From Bryoerythrophyllum caledonicum (Eukaryota > Streptophyta > Bryopsida > Pottiales > Pottiaceae), in the NCBI GenBank assembly GCA_963971425.1, contig OZ020516.1:12016593-12080592 (forward strand): DNA of 64,000 bases, given 5' to 3'. Below, piece by piece: positions 62,791-64,000 of this stretch; the first letter of the stretch is position 1, and the number at the start of each line of letters is the position of its first letter. The notes below the pieces were generated by a model. It was not told where the DNA came from, made no database searches, and was given only the letters and a program-made list of their open reading frames with translations. Both the position numbers and the translations under genes were made by a program.

Positions 62791-63090
62791 TCTTCTTCGT
62801 CATTCTTCATCTTCTTCAAGTTCGCTTCATTGCACAACTTGTGAACCTCAGCTCATCTTCTCCTTCAAGTGCGCTTCGTTGCCGAATCTCTGAAGCGCAG
62901 CGAAGCTCATTCTTCATCTTCTTCAGGTGCGTTTCATAGAAAAACTTGTGAACCTCGGCTCATCTTCTTCTTCAAGAGCGCTTCGTTGCCGAATCTCTGA
63001 AGCGCCGCAAACCTCATTCTTCATCTTCTTCAAGTGCGTTTCATTGCAAAACTTGTGAACCTCAGCTCATCTTCTTCATCTTCATCTTTA
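62768..63090 (+). repeat. ~105-bp tandem repeat, three units, starting inside the protease-like CDS
   Basis: GCGCTTCGTTGCCGAAT starts at 62768, 62871 and 62978. Each copy is followed by CATTCTTCATCTTCTTCA, GCGTTTCAT-like sequence and AACTTGTGAACCTC(A/G)GCTCATCTTC. The first unit contains the last codons (SLPNF) and stop of the protease-like gene, so the 3' end of the gene was the source of the repeat. Confidence 0.88.
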
Positions 63091-63586
63091 AGTTGTTGAA
63101 ACTCTACATAGTAACTGCGTGAAGGAAACATGAGATGCGCTACTGCGCTCTGATTATTTTGAAAGAAGGAAACAGAATATATACACAAACAGACGTCCAC
63201 ATGGACAGACTGGATGAATGATATCTAAATGACTAGATGGATGTACGGTGGGTGTACGTCGAGTGCGGTGAATTTCAACAGCACTCGACCTCAGTAGTAT
63301 TCATTGACAGTCAAGGCTTCTAGAGGGAGAGAGCGATGTCGATATACCAGGGTTTCTCTTCAACAGTTGCGCAGTGGAGAGATCAAGTGGATGAGCTCTC
63401 AGTGGTGTGTACGGCAATATTCGAAGTAATTTTTTTCGTGTACTTGTTTGTTGACTGGTGGTGTTCGGTGCAGGCTGAGATACTTCTTCTCGTGCTGTGG
63501 CTGCTGTCCACGGTAGTACGTCGTTGCTGTGATGTTATGATCGATTGTTGCCTCATTTTGATGTTGGCCGTATGACGAGTTTCACG
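63091..63586. other. intergenic, no clear gene
   Basis: A 79-codon hydrophobic frame (63336-63575) exists but its composition (Val, Leu, Cys, Trp rich) and lack of context do not support a gene. Part of this stretch may belong to the copia element that continues to the window end. Confidence 0.35.
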
Positions 63587-63789
63587 TGTTGGGATGGAAC
63601 ATGCAGAAGTCGGAGCGGCAGTGAGGGTTCCGGTTGACAGGAAGGTCGGAGACGCTCGGGTTGTAGTCTGGGGAGTATTTCAGGGATCCAACTCAGTGGT
63701 GGGATAATAGAGGTTCTAAGTCTCACCCCGTGCTCCTGATTTTAAACATGAGAGAACTAGGAGGGGTTTATGGCTGGACAGTTATAACA
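63587..63789 (-). repeat. probable copia 3' LTR, left border uncertain
   Basis: On the minus strand TGTTATAACTGTCCAGCC starts at 63789, just after the end of a copia RNase H frame and a TTAGGAG purine run. A compatible opposite end (plus strand TGTTGGGATGG) is at 63587, giving 203 bp bounded by TG and CA. The partner LTR is outside the window, so the left border is a guess. Confidence 0.45.
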
Positions 63790-64000
63790 CTCCTAAGTGG
63801 GTGATTACTAGGTTGCAGTAGGGATTTCAAGGATGCTTGCGTTCTCTCCGTCTATAAGAAACTTGTTGATAGGTAGTGGCTTTGTTAAGAAGTCAGCTTG
63901 CTGTGTACAAGTTGGCGTGAAGTGAACCTGCACCAGCCCACTTTGGGTAGTTTCCCTAATAAAATGATGTTGAAGTGAAATATGCTTTGTTCTTGCATGA
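63790..64000 (-). pseudogene. copia pol C terminus (RNase H end), partial at window edge
   Basis: On the minus strand from the window end, the frame reads ARTKHISLQHHFIRETTQSG then QADFLTKPLPINKFL and stops about 10 codons before the LTR. This is the invariant tail of Ty1/copia RNase H (RTKHI...HHFIRE...ADxLTKPL). It continues beyond the window, so I cannot tell whether the element is intact. The part seen has no stop codon. Confidence 0.85.

Noticed and set aside
61384..62837. Several minus-strand and +1/+2 frame ORFs over the aspartic-protease-like gene
   Set aside because: Shadows of a GC-rich single-exon gene; only the chosen frame has signal peptide and A1 fold motifs.

Overview
This window is nuclear DNA of a land plant. 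The evidence is spliceosomal GT-AG genes with mostly short introns (about 70-200 bp), a protein with a plastid-targeting-like N terminus, a plant-type F-box protein, plant Ty1/copia, PIF/Harbinger and pogo-like elements, a LINE, and plant telomere-type CCCTAAA motifs. Short introns, GC-rich single-exon genes in AT-rich flanks and the kinds of repeats suggest a non-seed plant (lycophyte or bryophyte); that is inference and weakly held.

Layout. 1-12.6 kb is AT-rich and gene-poor, with decayed ORFs, one acidic hypothetical ORF (3617-4162) and several local duplications. 12.6-18.4 kb is a nest of transposons: a 2.2 kb inverted-repeat element with hairpin arrays next to a LINE tail that is itself split by a 2.3 kb insertion. 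18.8-27.0 kb is the most unusual locus: a multi-exon, stop-riddled gene with a ParB-like N-terminal segment and a beta-class N4/N6 DNA-methyltransferase-like C-terminal segment. One exon is interrupted by a 3.85 kb TG...CA element, and the host reading frame continues across the insertion once the element and one target-site copy are removed. 28.7-30.5 kb holds an F-box gene (minus) with three tandem copies of an exon start and a duplicated 3' end. 31.1-33.9 kb is a complete-ended but internally deleted copia element (minus).

35.3-42.5 kb is the best gene neighbourhood: a 19-exon RecQ helicase gene (minus; the hand-built model is in frame, 873 aa) divergently paired with a plastid-type membrane protein gene (plus). 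A MITE family occupies several RecQ introns, and one copy supplies the RecQ stop codon. 43.1-50.6 kb is a second transposon cluster: a PIF/Harbinger element carrying a Myb/trihelix-like ORF, a 405-bp MITE present twice, a dead pogo/Tigger-like transposase, and a small Mutator-like MITE. 53.0-57.6 kb encodes a ULP/SENP SUMO protease (15 exons, 694 aa in my model) with three SUMO-interacting-like motifs in its tail. 58.4-59.7 kb is an inverted-repeat element. 61.4-62.8 kb encodes a single-exon pepsin-family protein whose two catalytic triads are altered, with a 105-bp tandem repeat beginning at its 3' end. The window ends inside another minus-strand copia element.

The intact genes (F-box protein, RecQ, plastid protein, SUMO protease, aspartic-protease-like protein) are unrelated housekeeping or regulatory genes and show no operon-like logic. 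The common theme is repeated invasion and local duplication around and inside them. All exon boundaries were worked out by eye from splice motifs and reading frame.
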